Shown here: in pieces, positions 1-8,203 of the stretch
How positions within the stretch are numbered: the stretch's first letter is position 1
How the letters are laid out: each line of letters opens with the position of its first letter
DNA from: Halomonas ventosae
GTDB lineage: Bacteria > Pseudomonadota > Gammaproteobacteria > Pseudomonadales > Halomonadaceae
Length of the DNA stretch: 64,000 nucleotides
Direction: 5' to 3'
NCBI RefSeq assembly: GCF_004361885.1
Contig: NZ_SNWH01000002.1
Coordinates: 62,001 to 126,000 of the forward strand
The notes under the pieces: generated by a model
Seen by the model: only the letters and a program-made list of their open reading frames with translations
The model's database searches: none
Told to the model about the DNA's origin: nothing
Position numbers and translations under genes: made by a program

Positions 1-109
1 CATGGACCTGGACGTCGCTGGTGTTGTAGTCGGTGGCCGACACCGTTCCGGCCAAGGCCAGGCAGAGCGGCAGCAGCAGGGCAGGGAAGAGCCGTAACAG
101 GCGGGGCAT
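1..109 (-). CDS. Exported protein, 5' end only
   Basis: The gene starts at an ATG at 109 and runs off the left edge, so only 36 codons are visible. They begin with a classic Sec signal peptide (MPRLLRLF, then a Leu/Ala-rich core ending in TVSA) followed by a polar mature start, TDYNTSDVQVH. The product is therefore probably periplasmic. I cannot recognise the family from so little sequence. It lies next to a cytochrome c remnant and nsrR, so a role in respiration or nitrogen oxide metabolism is possible but is only inferred from position. Confidence 0.6.
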   Translation of the reverse strand, partial: MPRLLRLFPALLLPLCLALAGTVSATDYNTSDVQVH

Positions 110-219
110 GGCGTAGCGCTTCCATGGGCAGCGATACGCCGAGGTTAGCATGCTGGCCAAGGACTGTCCTGCCAACATTCTTGCCAGACATCTCGACGAT
201 AGAGCGCGCCGGCGCAGAA

Positions 220-441
220 TCAGGGCTTGAGGCTGGCGTAGTAGGCGGCGATGTCGGCAATGTCCTGATCGGACAGTGCCTGCGCCTGCGGGGTCATCAT
301 CATGGACATGCCACCGCCCCGCTCACCAGCCCGGTAGGCTTTGAGGGCGCTCTCCAGGTAGGGGGCGTTCTGGCCGGCCAGGTGGGGATAGATGGGTACA
401 GTAGCCTTGCCGGCGCGGCCATGCATGAAACGTCAACAGGC
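220..441 (-). pseudogene. Remnant of a class I cytochrome c (c4/c553-like)
   Basis: An open frame of 68 codons (426-220) reads HGRAGKA, then [18 protein letters not shown] and [15 protein letters not shown]. This is the part of a small soluble c-type cytochrome that follows the heme CxxCH site, including the Met-rich axial ligand region (GGMSMMM). The cysteine before the histidine is replaced by Met. A stop codon lies three codons upstream of that Met, and no signal peptide or heme motif is found in the 60 bp before nsrR. The N-terminal third is therefore missing and the protein could not bind heme covalently. I call it a pseudogene. A short functional product is unlikely. Confidence 0.6.
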
Positions 442-500
442 CCTGGTCCGGAAGGCACAAAAGACAAAAGGGCCGGCCACGTCAGCCATACCGGAGTAGC

Positions 501-953
501 TCAGGCATCGGATGAGGCGGCGTCGAGCTGCAGCAGCTGGATCAGTTCGCTGCGCTGAGGGCCCACCAGGTCGGCCAGGGTGTAGCGATCGAGCACGGCG
601 AGGAAGGCCGCGAGCGCCTCGGCGAGGACCGGGCTGAGCCGACAGGCGGGAGTGATGATGCAGGGGCTGTCATCGTCGAAGCATTCCACTAGCTTCAGGT
701 CTCGCTCGGTGTCGCGGACCAGTTCCCCCAGGATGATTGTCTGCGGGGCGCGCTTGAGCAGCAGGCCGCCATTCTTGCCCCGGATGGCGGTGATGTAGCC
801 ATGGTGATTGAGATCCTGCACCACCTTCATCAGGTGATTGCGGGAGATATCGAAGCGTTCGGCGATCTCGGTGATGGTCGAGCGTTGCTCGCCCTTGGTG
901 GCCAAAAAGATCAGTACTCGCAGCGAATAGTCGGTGAATCGGGTCAGGTGCAT
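501..953 (-). CDS. nsrR: NsrR, NO-sensing Rrf2-family repressor
   Basis: The product is 150 residues when started at the ATG at 953, which gives the family-typical MHLTRFTDYSLRVLIFLA start; an upstream in-frame ATG at 983 would add ten atypical residues. The winged helix (ITEIAERFDISRNHLMKVV, GYITAIRGKNGG) is followed by three cysteines, C91, C98 and C104, spaced as in the NsrR iron-sulfur cluster site. NsrR proteins lose DNA binding when NO attacks the cluster and so derepress NO-detoxification and nor genes. A fitting target site lies in this window in front of norC (23331-23353), with a weaker one before 50759. The gene appears monocistronic. Confidence 0.88.
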   Translation of the reverse strand: MHLTRFTDYSLRVLIFLATKGEQRSTITEIAERFDISRNHLMKVVQDLNHHGYITAIRGKNGGLLLKRAPQTIILGELVRDTERDLKLVECFDDDSPCIITPACRLSPVLAEALAAFLAVLDRYTLADLVGPQRSELIQLLQLDAASSDA

Positions 954-1189
954 ATGAGTTCCGGCGTGTCGGAGGCCTCGCAAGGCGTAGAGGGAAAGCG
1001 GACGATACTAGCATCCGGCCTATTGGCTGTGATTGGTCTGCGTGGCATTCGGTCGCATGGGGGCGATGACGTTGTTGGCGCCGGGTAGCCCATGGTGGCG
1101 AGTGGCTGTTCGACTTCGCGTCGGCAGGGAGGGGGAGTACCTGTTGGGAGATGCTGCCGCCCCGTCGACTGGCTGCCCGCTTCCTCGAC

Positions 1190-1203
1190 TTGATCTGGGT
1201 CAG
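1190..1203 (+). promoter_or_regulatory. Anr/Dnr (FNR-family) box upstream of hemN
   Basis: The sequence TTGATCTGGGTCAG fits TTGAT-N4-GTCAA at nine of ten defined positions. Its centre is about 60 bp before the start site implied by the CATAAT -10 at 1244, close to a class I activator position. hemN is a known Anr/Dnr target in Pseudomonas, which supports the call. Confidence 0.6.
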
Positions 1204-1204
1204 C

Positions 1205-1220
1205 TACCCCTTGAAGGGTA
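1205..1220 (+). promoter_or_regulatory. NarL/NarP 7-2-7 site upstream of hemN
   Basis: The sequence TACCCCTTGAAGGGTA is two NarL heptamers facing each other with a 2-bp spacer. The left heptamer matches TACYYMT exactly and the right matches AKRRGTA except at one position. It abuts the Anr/Dnr box, and narXL is encoded in this window at 54301-56876. Confidence 0.5.
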
Positions 1221-1308
1221 CCGACGTGCCTGGTCATGGCTGGCATAATTCGCCCATGCGGTGGTGGCCCCGACCGCCGCCTTACGGTTCCAGAGGCTCG
1301 ATTCGATC

Positions 1309-2694
1309 ATGCAAGACACCCTGCCGTTCATTCGCCCCCTGGTCGAGAAATACGACCGCCCGGGGCCGCGCTACACCTCCTATCCCACGGCACCGCAGTT
1401 CCAGGCGGCCTTCGCCGAGGACGACTACCGTGCCGAGGCCTCCCGCAGCAATCGGGCAGCAATACCCAAGCCGCTGTCGGCCTACGTGCATATCCCGTTC
1501 TGCGAGAGCCTCTGCTACTACTGCGCCTGCAATAAGATCATTACCCACAACCGCGAGCGGGCCGCGGAGTACCTCGCCTGGCTCAAGCGCGAGGTCGAGC
1601 TCCAGGGGGCGCTGTTCGATGATTCGCGGCGCATGACCCAGCTGCATCTGGGCGGTGGCACCCCCACCTACTTGAGCAATGACCAGCTCGGCGAGCTGAT
1701 GACGGCGCTGGATGCCGCCTTCCACTTCGCCGCGCCTGAGGCGCGGGAATTCTCCCTGGAGGTGGACCCGCGCACCGTGACCCCCGAGCAGATCCACGAG
1801 CTCCATGCCCTGGGGTTCAACCGCCTGAGCTTCGGCGTGCAGGACTTCGACGCCAGGGTCCAGGAGGCGGTCAACCGCGTCCAGAGCGAGGCCCAGGTGG
1901 TGGAACTGGTAAGGGCGGCCCGTGAGGCCGGCTTCCAGTCGGTGAGCGTCGACCTGATCTACGGCCTGCCGCTGCAGACCGTAGCGAGCTTCGATGCCAC
2001 CCTGGACAAGATCATCAGACTGCGTCCGGACCGCATCGCCGCCTACAGCTATGCCCACCTGCCGGCGCTGTTCAAGGCCCAGCGCCTGATCCGCCCCGAG
2101 GACATGCCGCCGCCGGAGCGCAAGATCGAGCTGCTCGAGCTGACCATCCGCCGCCTCACCGAGGCCGGCTATGCCTATATCGGCATGGACCATTTCGCCT
2201 TGCCCGAGGACGAGCTCTCGCTGGCGAAGGAGAACGGCACCCTGCAGCGCAACTTCCAGGGCTACTCGACTCATGCCGACTGCGACCTGATCGGCCTGGG
2301 GAATACCGCCATTGGCAAGGTGGGCGACAGCTACAGCCAGAACGTCAAGGAGACGGCTCAGTACCAGGCGCGCCTCGAGGCGGGACGGTTGCCGGTGATG
2401 CGCGGTTACCGCCTGAACGCCGATGACCTGCTGCGACGCGATGTGATCAACGCCCTGATGTGCCATGGCCGCATCGACTTCGCCGCGATCGAGGCGGACC
2501 ACGATATCGACTTTCGCAACTATTTTGCCGACGCACTCGCCGAGCTGGAAGAGATGGCGGACGATGGCCTGCTGGCGATCGATGAGGGGAGCATCGCGGT
2601 GCTGCCGGCCGGGCGGCTGATGATGCGCAATGCCGCCATGGCCTTCGATGCCTATCTGAACCACGGCCCGGGACGCTACTCGCGCACCGTCTAA
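1309..2694 (+). CDS. hemN: Oxygen-independent coproporphyrinogen III oxidase
   Basis: HemN is a radical-SAM enzyme that decarboxylates coproporphyrinogen III to protoporphyrinogen IX without O2, in the cytoplasm. The product has 461 residues, normal for the family. The cluster motif CESLCYYCAC gives C65, C69, C72 and C74, and the SAM-binding region LHLGGGTPTYL and the stretch FNRLSFGVQDFD follow. The ATG at 1309 gives the conserved start MQDTLPFIRPLVEKYDRPGPRYTSYPTAP; the open frame extends to 1261, but that part is not conserved-looking. Anaerobic and nitrate-linked control is suggested by the sites at 1190-1220. The gene supplies heme for the nar and nor enzymes encoded downstream. Confidence 0.95.
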   Translation: MQDTLPFIRPLVEKYDRPGPRYTSYPTAPQFQAAFAEDDYRAEASRSNRAAIPKPLSAYVHIPFCESLCYYCACNKIITHNRERAAEYLAWLKREVELQGALFDDSRRMTQLHLGGGTPTYLSNDQLGELMTALDAAFHFAAPEAREFSLEVDPRTVTPEQIHELHALGFNRLSFGVQDFDARVQEAVNRVQSEAQVVELVRAAREAGFQSVSVDLIYGLPLQTVASFDATLDKIIRLRPDRIAAYSYAHLPALFKAQRLIRPEDMPPPERKIELLELTIRRLTEAGYAYIGMDHFALPEDELSLAKENGTLQRNFQGYSTHADCDLIGLGNTAIGKVGDSYSQNVKETAQYQARLEAGRLPVMRGYRLNADDLLRRDVINALMCHGRIDFAAIEADHDIDFRNYFADALAELEEMADDGLLAIDEGSIAVLPAGRLMMRNAAMAFDAYLNHGPGRYSRTV

Positions 2695-2714
2695 GCCCCG
2701 ATCACCTGCCGACA

Positions 2715-2744
2715 CGACACGGCGCCCCGCGGGGCGCCGTGTCG
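2715..2744. terminator. Shared hairpin terminator between hemN and gdhA
   Basis: A perfect 15-bp inverted repeat (arms 2715-2729 and 2730-2744, very GC-rich, no unpaired loop beyond the turn) lies between the converging ends of hemN and gdhA. It lacks a strong T-run on either side, so efficiency is uncertain, but its place suits a bidirectional terminator. Confidence 0.6.
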
Positions 2745-2773
2745 CATTAGATGGAAGTCGAGCGGCGGCGGGC

Positions 2774-4126
2774 TCAGACGACGCCCTGCTCGATCATGGC
2801 ATCAGCTACCTTGCGGAAGCCGGCGATGTTGGCGCCCAGCACCAGGTTGGTGGGGTCGTCAAACTCCTCGGCGGTCTCGGCGCACTGGCGGTGGATATTG
2901 GCCATGATCTCCTTGAGTTTGGTATCCACCTTCTCCAGCGGCCACTTCTCCATGCTGCTGTTCTGGGCCATCTCCAGCTGGCTGGTAGCAACGCCACCGG
3001 CATTGGCCGCCTTGCCGGGGCCGTAGGCGGCCTTCGCGGCCAGGAAGCGGTCCACGGCCGCGGCAGTGGAGGGCATGTTGGCCCCTTCGCTGATGCAGGT
3101 CACGCCATTGCCCAGCAGGGCTTCGGCATCGGTCTCGGTCAGTTCATTCTGGGTAGCGCAGGGAAAGGCCACGTCGCCCTCGATACGCCAGACCGCATGG
3201 CCGTCTTCCGGGTAGTCGCCGGCCGGCAGGTAGCGCGCCTCGGGATGCTTTTCCAGGTAGGCCTCCAGCGAGACGCGCTTGACCTCCTTGAGCTCCTTGA
3301 GCAGGTCGAGATCGATGCCGCGGGCGTGATGGATAGTGCCCCGGGAGTCCGAGCAGGTGACGGGGATCGCGCCGAGCTCATAGAGCTTCTCGATGGTGTA
3401 GATGGCCACGTTGCCGGCACCGGAGACCAGGCAGGTCTTGCCCTCGAGGGTCTCGCCGCGGGCCTCGAGCATGTTCTCGGCGAAGTAGACGGCGCCGTAG
3501 CCGGTGGCCTCCTTGCGCCCGATGGAGCCGCCCCAGTTGAGGCTCTTACCGGTCAGCACGCCCTCGTAACGGCCGGTCAGGCGCTTGTACTGGCCATAGA
3601 GGAAACCGATCTCGCGAGCCCCCACGCCGATGTCGCCGGCCGGCACGTCGGTGGTCGGGCCGATGTGGCGATAGAGCTCACTCATGAAGGCCTGGCAGAA
3701 GCGCATGATCTCGCCATCCGACCGGCCCTTGGGCTCGAAGTCCGACCCACCCTTGCCGCCGCCGATGGGCAGCCCGGTGAGGGCATTCTTGAAGATCTGC
3801 TCGAAGCCCAGGAACTTGATGGTGCCCGAGGTGACGCTAGGGTGGAAACGCAGCCCACCCTTGTAGGGGCCGAGGGCGGAGTTGAACTGGATGCGGTAGC
3901 CCTTGTTGACCTGCACCTTGCCAGCGTCGTCGGTCCAGCAGACGCGGAACATGATCTGGCGTTCCGGCTCGACGATGCGTTCGATGATGTTGTGGTCAAG
4001 GTAGTGAGGGCTGTGCTCGAAGAGCGGGCGCAGGCACTCCAGCACTTCCTCGGCGGCCTGGTAGAATTCGGTCTGGGCGGGGCTGCTCTTGCGCAGGGCC
4101 TCGAGGGTGTCGTGGACGTAGGGCAT
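2774..4126 (-). CDS. gdhA: NADP-specific glutamate dehydrogenase
   Basis: GdhA makes glutamate from 2-oxoglutarate, ammonium and NADPH. The product is 450 residues, like the E. coli enzyme. Visible landmarks are the substrate loop GPYKGGLRFHPSV, the catalytic-lysine region GLPIGGGKGGSDFEPKGRS, PAGDIGVGAREIG, and the cofactor-domain segment CLVSGAGNVAIY. The start at 4126 (MPYVHDTLEAL) has an AGGAA ribosome-binding site eight bases upstream; 24 more codons lie open upstream but do not look conserved. A sigma-70-like promoter is seen at 4163-4192. Besides assimilation, the enzyme could support osmolyte glutamate in a halophile, but that is inference. Confidence 0.95.
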   Translation of the reverse strand: MPYVHDTLEALRKSSPAQTEFYQAAEEVLECLRPLFEHSPHYLDHNIIERIVEPERQIMFRVCWTDDAGKVQVNKGYRIQFNSALGPYKGGLRFHPSVTSGTIKFLGFEQIFKNALTGLPIGGGKGGSDFEPKGRSDGEIMRFCQAFMSELYRHIGPTTDVPAGDIGVGAREIGFLYGQYKRLTGRYEGVLTGKSLNWGGSIGRKEATGYGAVYFAENMLEARGETLEGKTCLVSGAGNVAIYTIEKLYELGAIPVTCSDSRGTIHHARGIDLDLLKELKEVKRVSLEAYLEKHPEARYLPAGDYPEDGHAVWRIEGDVAFPCATQNELTETDAEALLGNGVTCISEGANMPSTAAAVDRFLAAKAAYGPGKAANAGGVATSQLEMAQNSSMEKWPLEKVDTKLKEIMANIHRQCAETAEEFDDPTNLVLGANIAGFRKVADAMIEQGVV

Positions 4127-4162
4127 GGGAAGATTCCTGTGCGGTCGAAATGGATCAGCAGC

Positions 4163-4192
4163 ACTATAAGTCAACGCACCATTATGCAGCAA
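4163..4192 (-). promoter_or_regulatory. Candidate sigma-70 promoter of gdhA
   Basis: Read on the minus strand, TTGCTG (4192-4187) and TATAGT (4168-4163) are separated by 18 bp, and lie about 40 bp before the gdhA ATG at 4126. Assigned by eye. Confidence 0.4.
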
Positions 4193-4786
4193 CTGCATGG
4201 CCCATGCGGGGAGCAGGCATCAACATTGAGACTAATGCACTTGAAAATCGAGAGAATTTATGCGCCAGGTTGATGCATGAATGTGAGCCGTCGGATCCAC
4301 ACCCTAGACCCCGGCGTGCTCCTAGCCGTCAAGCGCCGGCTGGTGGAGCCAGTGCTCAACCGCACCTTTATCACACGCTGGAGGAGGTTGAGCTTATTGC
4401 TACCTCGGTGCTGTCTCGGCTGGTTTCTCTCACCGTATAATGGCTCGAAGCATAGTCGCCTTCTCGATCCGGCACGATGCCTTCCCTTGCTGCTCGAGGC
4501 TTTATGCAACCCCTCTCATTCAACGCTGAAACCCATCAATCCAGGTCCGGAGGGCTTTGCTTCGTTGAAAGGGAGATATCCGCTATCTTGTGGTTGCGAA
4601 GGCTATTTCGGCTATATATGGTATCCAGGCAGTGTGAATCTCGGCTCTGCTCGCCCCTGTCATACCCTCAAATCCCTGCTCCCTCTCCAGCACCATGAGC
4701 TTGCCGGAAGGAAGTTTTTCAGTAGTACGCTTCGCGAGCCAGAACCATTCAACGACTTTATCTCGAGACACTTCCGGAGACCCCGA
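4193..4786. promoter_or_regulatory. Long intergenic region upstream of nrdJa
   Basis: About 590 bp lie between the gdhA promoter and nrdJa. The nrdJa frame happens to stay open through most of it, but the encoded 170 residues look random (Ser/Leu/Pro/Arg-rich) and the base composition is less GC-biased than the gene. It contains a stem-loop with 8-bp arms (4354-4361 with 4386-4393), a 6-bp inverted repeat (4311-4316 with 4334-4339) and two NrdR-like boxes (4578-4624). I looked for a cobalamin riboswitch, expected for a B12-dependent enzyme, and did not find its conserved B12 box. Confidence 0.45.
4578..4624 (+). promoter_or_regulatory. Tandem NrdR-like boxes
   Basis: Two partial matches to the 16-bp NrdR box lie at 4578-4593 (ending TCTTGTGG) and 4609-4624 (core CTATATATGG). 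Their start-to-start distance is 31 bp, three helical turns, which is the spacing usual for paired NrdR sites. NrdR is the ATP/dATP-sensing repressor of ribonucleotide reductase genes. They overlap a possible promoter (TTGTGG at 4588, TATATA at 4613). Confidence 0.5.
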
Positions 4787-7700
4787 ATGAGTGCATCCGC
4801 CAAGGCCGTCAAGACCTCCAACGAGGTGCCGCTGCAGGTGCCTTCCCGCGACATCTGGGATGCCAAGTACCGCCTCAAGGACCGTCACGGCCATCCCGTG
4901 GATAAGGACGTCACCGCCACCTGGGATCGCGTGGCGAGGGCTCTGGCGGCGGTGGAGGGCGACCAGGCCGAGGCGTGGCTGCCCAAGTTCCGCTGGGCGC
5001 TGGAGAATGGTGCCATCCCGGCCGGGCGGATCATGTCCAATGCCGGCGCCGAGGCCTACAAGCCGGCGGTGAGCCTGATCAACTGCACCGTCTCGCGCAC
5101 CATTCGCGACTCCATGCACGACATCCTCGACTCGGTGGTGGATGCCGGCATGACCCTCAAGGCGGGCTGCGGCATCGGCTACGAGTTCTCCACCCTGCGC
5201 CACAAGGGGGCCTTCGTGTTCGGCGCTGGCGCCGGCACGAATGGCCCGCTGGCGTTCATGGATATCTACGACAAGATGTGCTTCACGGTGGCCTCGGCGG
5301 GCGGGCGCCGTGGCGCCCAGATGGGCACCTTCGACGTCGGCCATCCCGACGTGCGCCAGTTCATCGAGGCCAAGCGCGAGGCGGGCCGCCTGCGCCAGTT
5401 CAATCTTAGCCTGCTGATCACCGACGAGTTCATGGAGGCGGTCAAGCACGACGCTGACTGGCCGCTGGCCTTCCCGCTTCATGAAGGCGAGAAAAATGAT
5501 GTTGAAGAGAGCGAGCTGATCTACCGCGACTGGCCGGTGATCGAGGAGGGCTATACCGTTGATGACGAGGGACGTGTGGCCTGTCGGATCGTCGAGGTGA
5601 TCAAGGCCCGCGAGCTGTGGGACACCATCATGGCCTCCACCTACGACTTCGCCGAGCCGGGCTTCATCCTGATCGACCAGGTCAACCGCATGAACAACAA
5701 CTGGTTCTGCGAGGAGATCCGCGCCACCAACCCGTGCGTGACGGCGGATACGTGGGTGCAGACCACGGAAGGACCGCGCCAGGTTGCGCAGCTTATTGGC
5801 CGCTCCTTTGACGCCGTGATCGATGGCAAGGCCTACCCCAGCGGGCCGGAGGGGTTCTTCCAGACTGCGACCAAGCCGGTGATTCGGCTGTACACGGCCG
5901 AAGGCTACAACCTCAAACTGACTGCTGATCATCGCGTCCGGCGGGTATCGGCCTTTACGCGTTATCGCACCGAGACAGAATGGTGTGCCGCGGGAGAACT
6001 CCAGGCAGGTGATCGGGTGTTGCTCAACGACCATCGTGATGCCTCAGATTGGGACGGCAAGCTCGATGAGGCCAAGGGCTACCTCCTGGGACTGCTGGTC
6101 GGCGATGGCACGCTCAAGGACGACAAGGCCATCCTTTCTGTTTGGCCACAGGCCGCCGTGGCCAATGGCAGCGACGGTGCAATGAACGAGGGTGTGCGTG
6201 CCGTCATGGCCCTGGCAGAAAAGGCGGCCAGGAGTCTGCCGCATCGTGCAGCCTTCTCAGGCTGGCAGAAGGTCAGTGGTCGCGACGAGTACCGTCTGTC
6301 CACGGCCTCACTGCGAAATCTGGCGCGCGAGATGGGGATGCAGCCTGGTAACAAGGCGATCACACCTGAGCTAGAGCAGGCGTCTTCGAGCGGTTATGTC
6401 GGTTTCCTGCGTGGCTTCTTCGATGCGGATGGTTCTGTTCAGGGGAGTCAAGTGAAAGGCGTCAGTGTGCGTCTGGCGCAGTCTGACCTGCCTCGCCTCG
6501 AAGCCGTACAGCGCATGTTGCAGCGTTTCGGCATCATCTCCATGCTTTATCAGGACAGGCGCAATGCCACCAAGCGCGACCTGCCCGATGGCAAGGGCGG
6601 TCATCGTGGATACGAGACGCTACCTCAGCACGAGTTGGTGATCAGTGGTGCCAACCTTGAGCGTTTTTCTGCGCGTATTGGCTTCGGAGACAGTGACAAG
6701 CAGGATCACCTTGACACCCTGCTGGACGGGTACCAGCGCCAACTGAATCGCGAGCGCTTCGTGGCCCGGGTCGTGGGTCATGAAGATGCGGGTGTCGAAG
6801 AGGTTTATGATGTTCAGGTACCCGGCATCAATACCTTTGATGCTAACGCTTTTCATGCTCATAATTGTGGTGAGCAACCATTGCCGCCCGAGGGCGCCTG
6901 CCTGCTCGGCTCGGTGAACCTGACCCGCTTCGTCATCGACCCCTTCGGCAAGGCGCCGCGCTTCGACTGGGAGCGCTACCGCCAGGTGGTGGCAATCTTC
7001 ACCCGCATGCTCGACAACGTGGTGGAGATCAGCGGGCTACCGTTGCCCGGCCAGCGCCGCGAGATCGAGGCCAAGCGCCGCCACGGCATGGGCTTTCTGG
7101 GCCTGGGCTCGACCCTGACGATGCTCAAGGTTCCCTACGGCTCGCCCGAGTCGCTGGCTTTCACCGAGGAGGTGAGCCGCAACCTGGCCCTGGAGGGCTG
7201 GAAGCAGGCCCTCGAGCTCGCCCGCGAGAAGGGCATGGCCCCGGCGCTCGCCGAGGACTACGCGATCACTCCGCGGATGATGCGCGAGCGCCCCGAGCTC
7301 AAGCAGGATGGCTACGAGGTGGGTGACAAGGTCCCCGGTCGCATCCTGCATGCCCGCTACAGCCGCTACATGCAGAAGGTCGCCGAGGTGGAACCGGAGC
7401 TCGTGGCGCAGCTCGCCGAGCACGGCGCGCGCTTCACCCACCACAGCTCCATCGCCCCCACCGGCACCATTTCGCTGTCGCTGGGCAACAACGCCTCCAA
7501 CGGCATCGAGCCCTCCTTCTCGCACCGCTATTTCCGCAACGTCATCCAGTCGGGCAAGAAGACCAAGGAGCAGGTCGAGGTGGTCTCCTTCGAGCTGGCG
7601 GCCTATCGTCACTTCATCGCCGCCGACGCCGTGGAGAGTGAGCTACCTGACTACTTCATCACCGCCGACGCGGTGAGCCCCAAGCAGCACGTGGCGGTGC

Positions 7701-8029
7701 AGGCGGCGGCCCAGGGGTGGGTGGATTCGGCCATTTCCAAGACGGTGAACGTGCCCACCGAGTTCCCCTTCGAGGCGTTCAAGGATCTCTACCTCGACGC
7801 CTACGCCAGCAAGCTCAAGGGCTGCACCACCTTCCGCTTCAACCCGGAGGCCTTCCAGGGCGTGCTGGTGCGCGAGGATGACCTCAAGAACACCACCTAC
7901 GTCTTCGAGCTGGAGAACGGCGAGACCGTGGAGCTGGCCGGCGACGAGAAGGTCATCTACGACGGCGAGGAGCACAATGCGGCAAACCTTTATGATGCGC
8001 TGAAGGAAGGCACCTATGGCAAGTGGTAA
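4787..8029 (+). CDS. nrdJa: Class II (B12-dependent) ribonucleotide reductase NrdJa, with intein
   Basis: The catalytic chain of adenosylcobalamin-dependent ribonucleotide reductase makes dNTP precursors with or without oxygen. The 1080-residue precursor loses a 377-residue intein (317-693) to give a 703-residue enzyme. The first redox cysteine lies in SLINCTVSR (C100). The GCGIGYEFS, ASAGGRRGAQMG and HHSSIAPTGTIS segments are typical of NrdJ. The catalytic-loop cysteine of NPCGEQPLPPEG is split by the intein and restored on splicing. The ATG at 4787 follows a GGAGA site. As in Pseudomonas the C-terminal redox cysteine tail is on a separate gene, nrdJb, 174 bp downstream. Control by NrdR is suggested by boxes upstream. 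Confidence 0.92.
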   Translation: MSASAKAVKTSNEVPLQVPSRDIWDAKYRLKDRHGHPVDKDVTATWDRVARALAAVEGDQAEAWLPKFRWALENGAIPAGRIMSNAGAEAYKPAVSLINCTVSRTIRDSMHDILDSVVDAGMTLKAGCGIGYEFSTLRHKGAFVFGAGAGTNGPLAFMDIYDKMCFTVASAGGRRGAQMGTFDVGHPDVRQFIEAKREAGRLRQFNLSLLITDEFMEAVKHDADWPLAFPLHEGEKNDVEESELIYRDWPVIEEGYTVDDEGRVACRIVEVIKARELWDTIMASTYDFAEPGFILIDQVNRMNNNWFCEEIRATNPCVTADTWVQTTEGPRQVAQLIGRSFDAVIDGKAYPSGPEGFFQTATKPVIRLYTAEGYNLKLTADHRVRRVSAFTRYRTETEWCAAGELQAGDRVLLNDHRDASDWDGKLDEAKGYLLGLLVGDGTLKDDKAILSVWPQAAVANGSDGAMNEGVRAVMALAEKAARSLPHRAAFSGWQKVSGRDEYRLSTASLRNLAREMGMQPGNKAITPELEQASSSGYVGFLRGFFDADGSVQGSQVKGVSVRLAQSDLPRLEAVQRMLQRFGIISMLYQDRRNATKRDLPDGKGGHRGYETLPQHELVISGANLERFSARIGFGDSDKQDHLDTLLDGYQRQLNRERFVARVVGHEDAGVEEVYDVQVPGINTFDANAFHAHNCGEQPLPPEGACLLGSVNLTRFVIDPFGKAPRFDWERYRQVVAIFTRMLDNVVEISGLPLPGQRREIEAKRRHGMGFLGLGSTLTMLKVPYGSPESLAFTEEVSRNLALEGWKQALELAREKGMAPALAEDYAITPRMMRERPELKQDGYEVGDKVPGRILHARYSRYMQKVAEVEPELVAQLAEHGARFTHHSSIAPTGTISLSLGNNASNGIEPSFSHRYFRNVIQSGKKTKEQVEVVSFELAAYRHFIAADAVESELPDYFITADAVSPKQHVAVQAAAQGWVDSAISKTVNVPTEFPFEAFKDLYLDAYASKLKGCTTFRFNPEAFQGVLVREDDLKNTTYVFELENGETVELAGDEKVIYDGEEHNAANLYDALKEGTYGKW
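5735..6865 (+). mobile_element. LAGLIDADG intein inside NrdJa
   Basis: The in-frame insert starts with Cys (CVTADTWVQTTEG, block A), has a block B TxxH motif (LTADHRV), two dodecapeptide motifs of a LAGLIDADG homing endonuclease (YLLGLLVGDGTL and FLRGFFDADGSV), a block F (VYDVQVPGINTFDANAF) and ends HAHN, followed by extein Cys. All residues needed for splicing are present, and each endonuclease motif keeps its acidic residue, so both activities may be intact. It sits exactly between NP and CGEQ of the reductase. The stretch 5900-6860 looks less GC-rich than the flanking extein, which fits separate acquisition. Confidence 0.93.
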
Positions 8030-8203
8030 GCCACGACCTACTGCGCTCGCCGAGGCGGTGTTGCAGTCTTTCTCGGAATGCACATTTACGGCTCGTAAAC
8101 TCCGCTTCCTCGAAATCCTGCGCCTTGCCTCGCCTTCGCTCGTGACGGTCGTAAGTGGCCGTCACTCGAGCGTCAACGCACAACTTTCCAGAGGAGCCGC
8201 CTG

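Larger units (their letters stand above)
954..1308. promoter_or_regulatory. nsrR-hemN divergent intergenic region
   Basis: This 355-bp region separates divergent nsrR and hemN. Its hemN-proximal half holds an Anr/Dnr-type box (1190-1203), a NarL 7-2-7 palindrome (1205-1220) and a plausible -10 element CATAAT at 1244-1249. I see no gene, repeat or terminator in the nsrR-proximal part. Confidence 0.5.

Noticed and set aside
4277-4786. An N-terminal extension of 170 residues on NrdJa
   Set aside because: The frame is open, but the encoded residues are low in family-like features, the region contains NrdR-like boxes and a promoter, and the ATG at 4787 has a good ribosome-binding site and the conserved NrdJ start.
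4193-4786. Cobalamin riboswitch upstream of the B12-dependent reductase
   Set aside because: Stem-loops are present but the conserved B12-box sequence is not; NrdR-type control explains the region better.
8030-8203. A separate small gene between nrdJa and nrdJb
   Set aside because: Short open frames exist but lack ribosome-binding sites and coding character.
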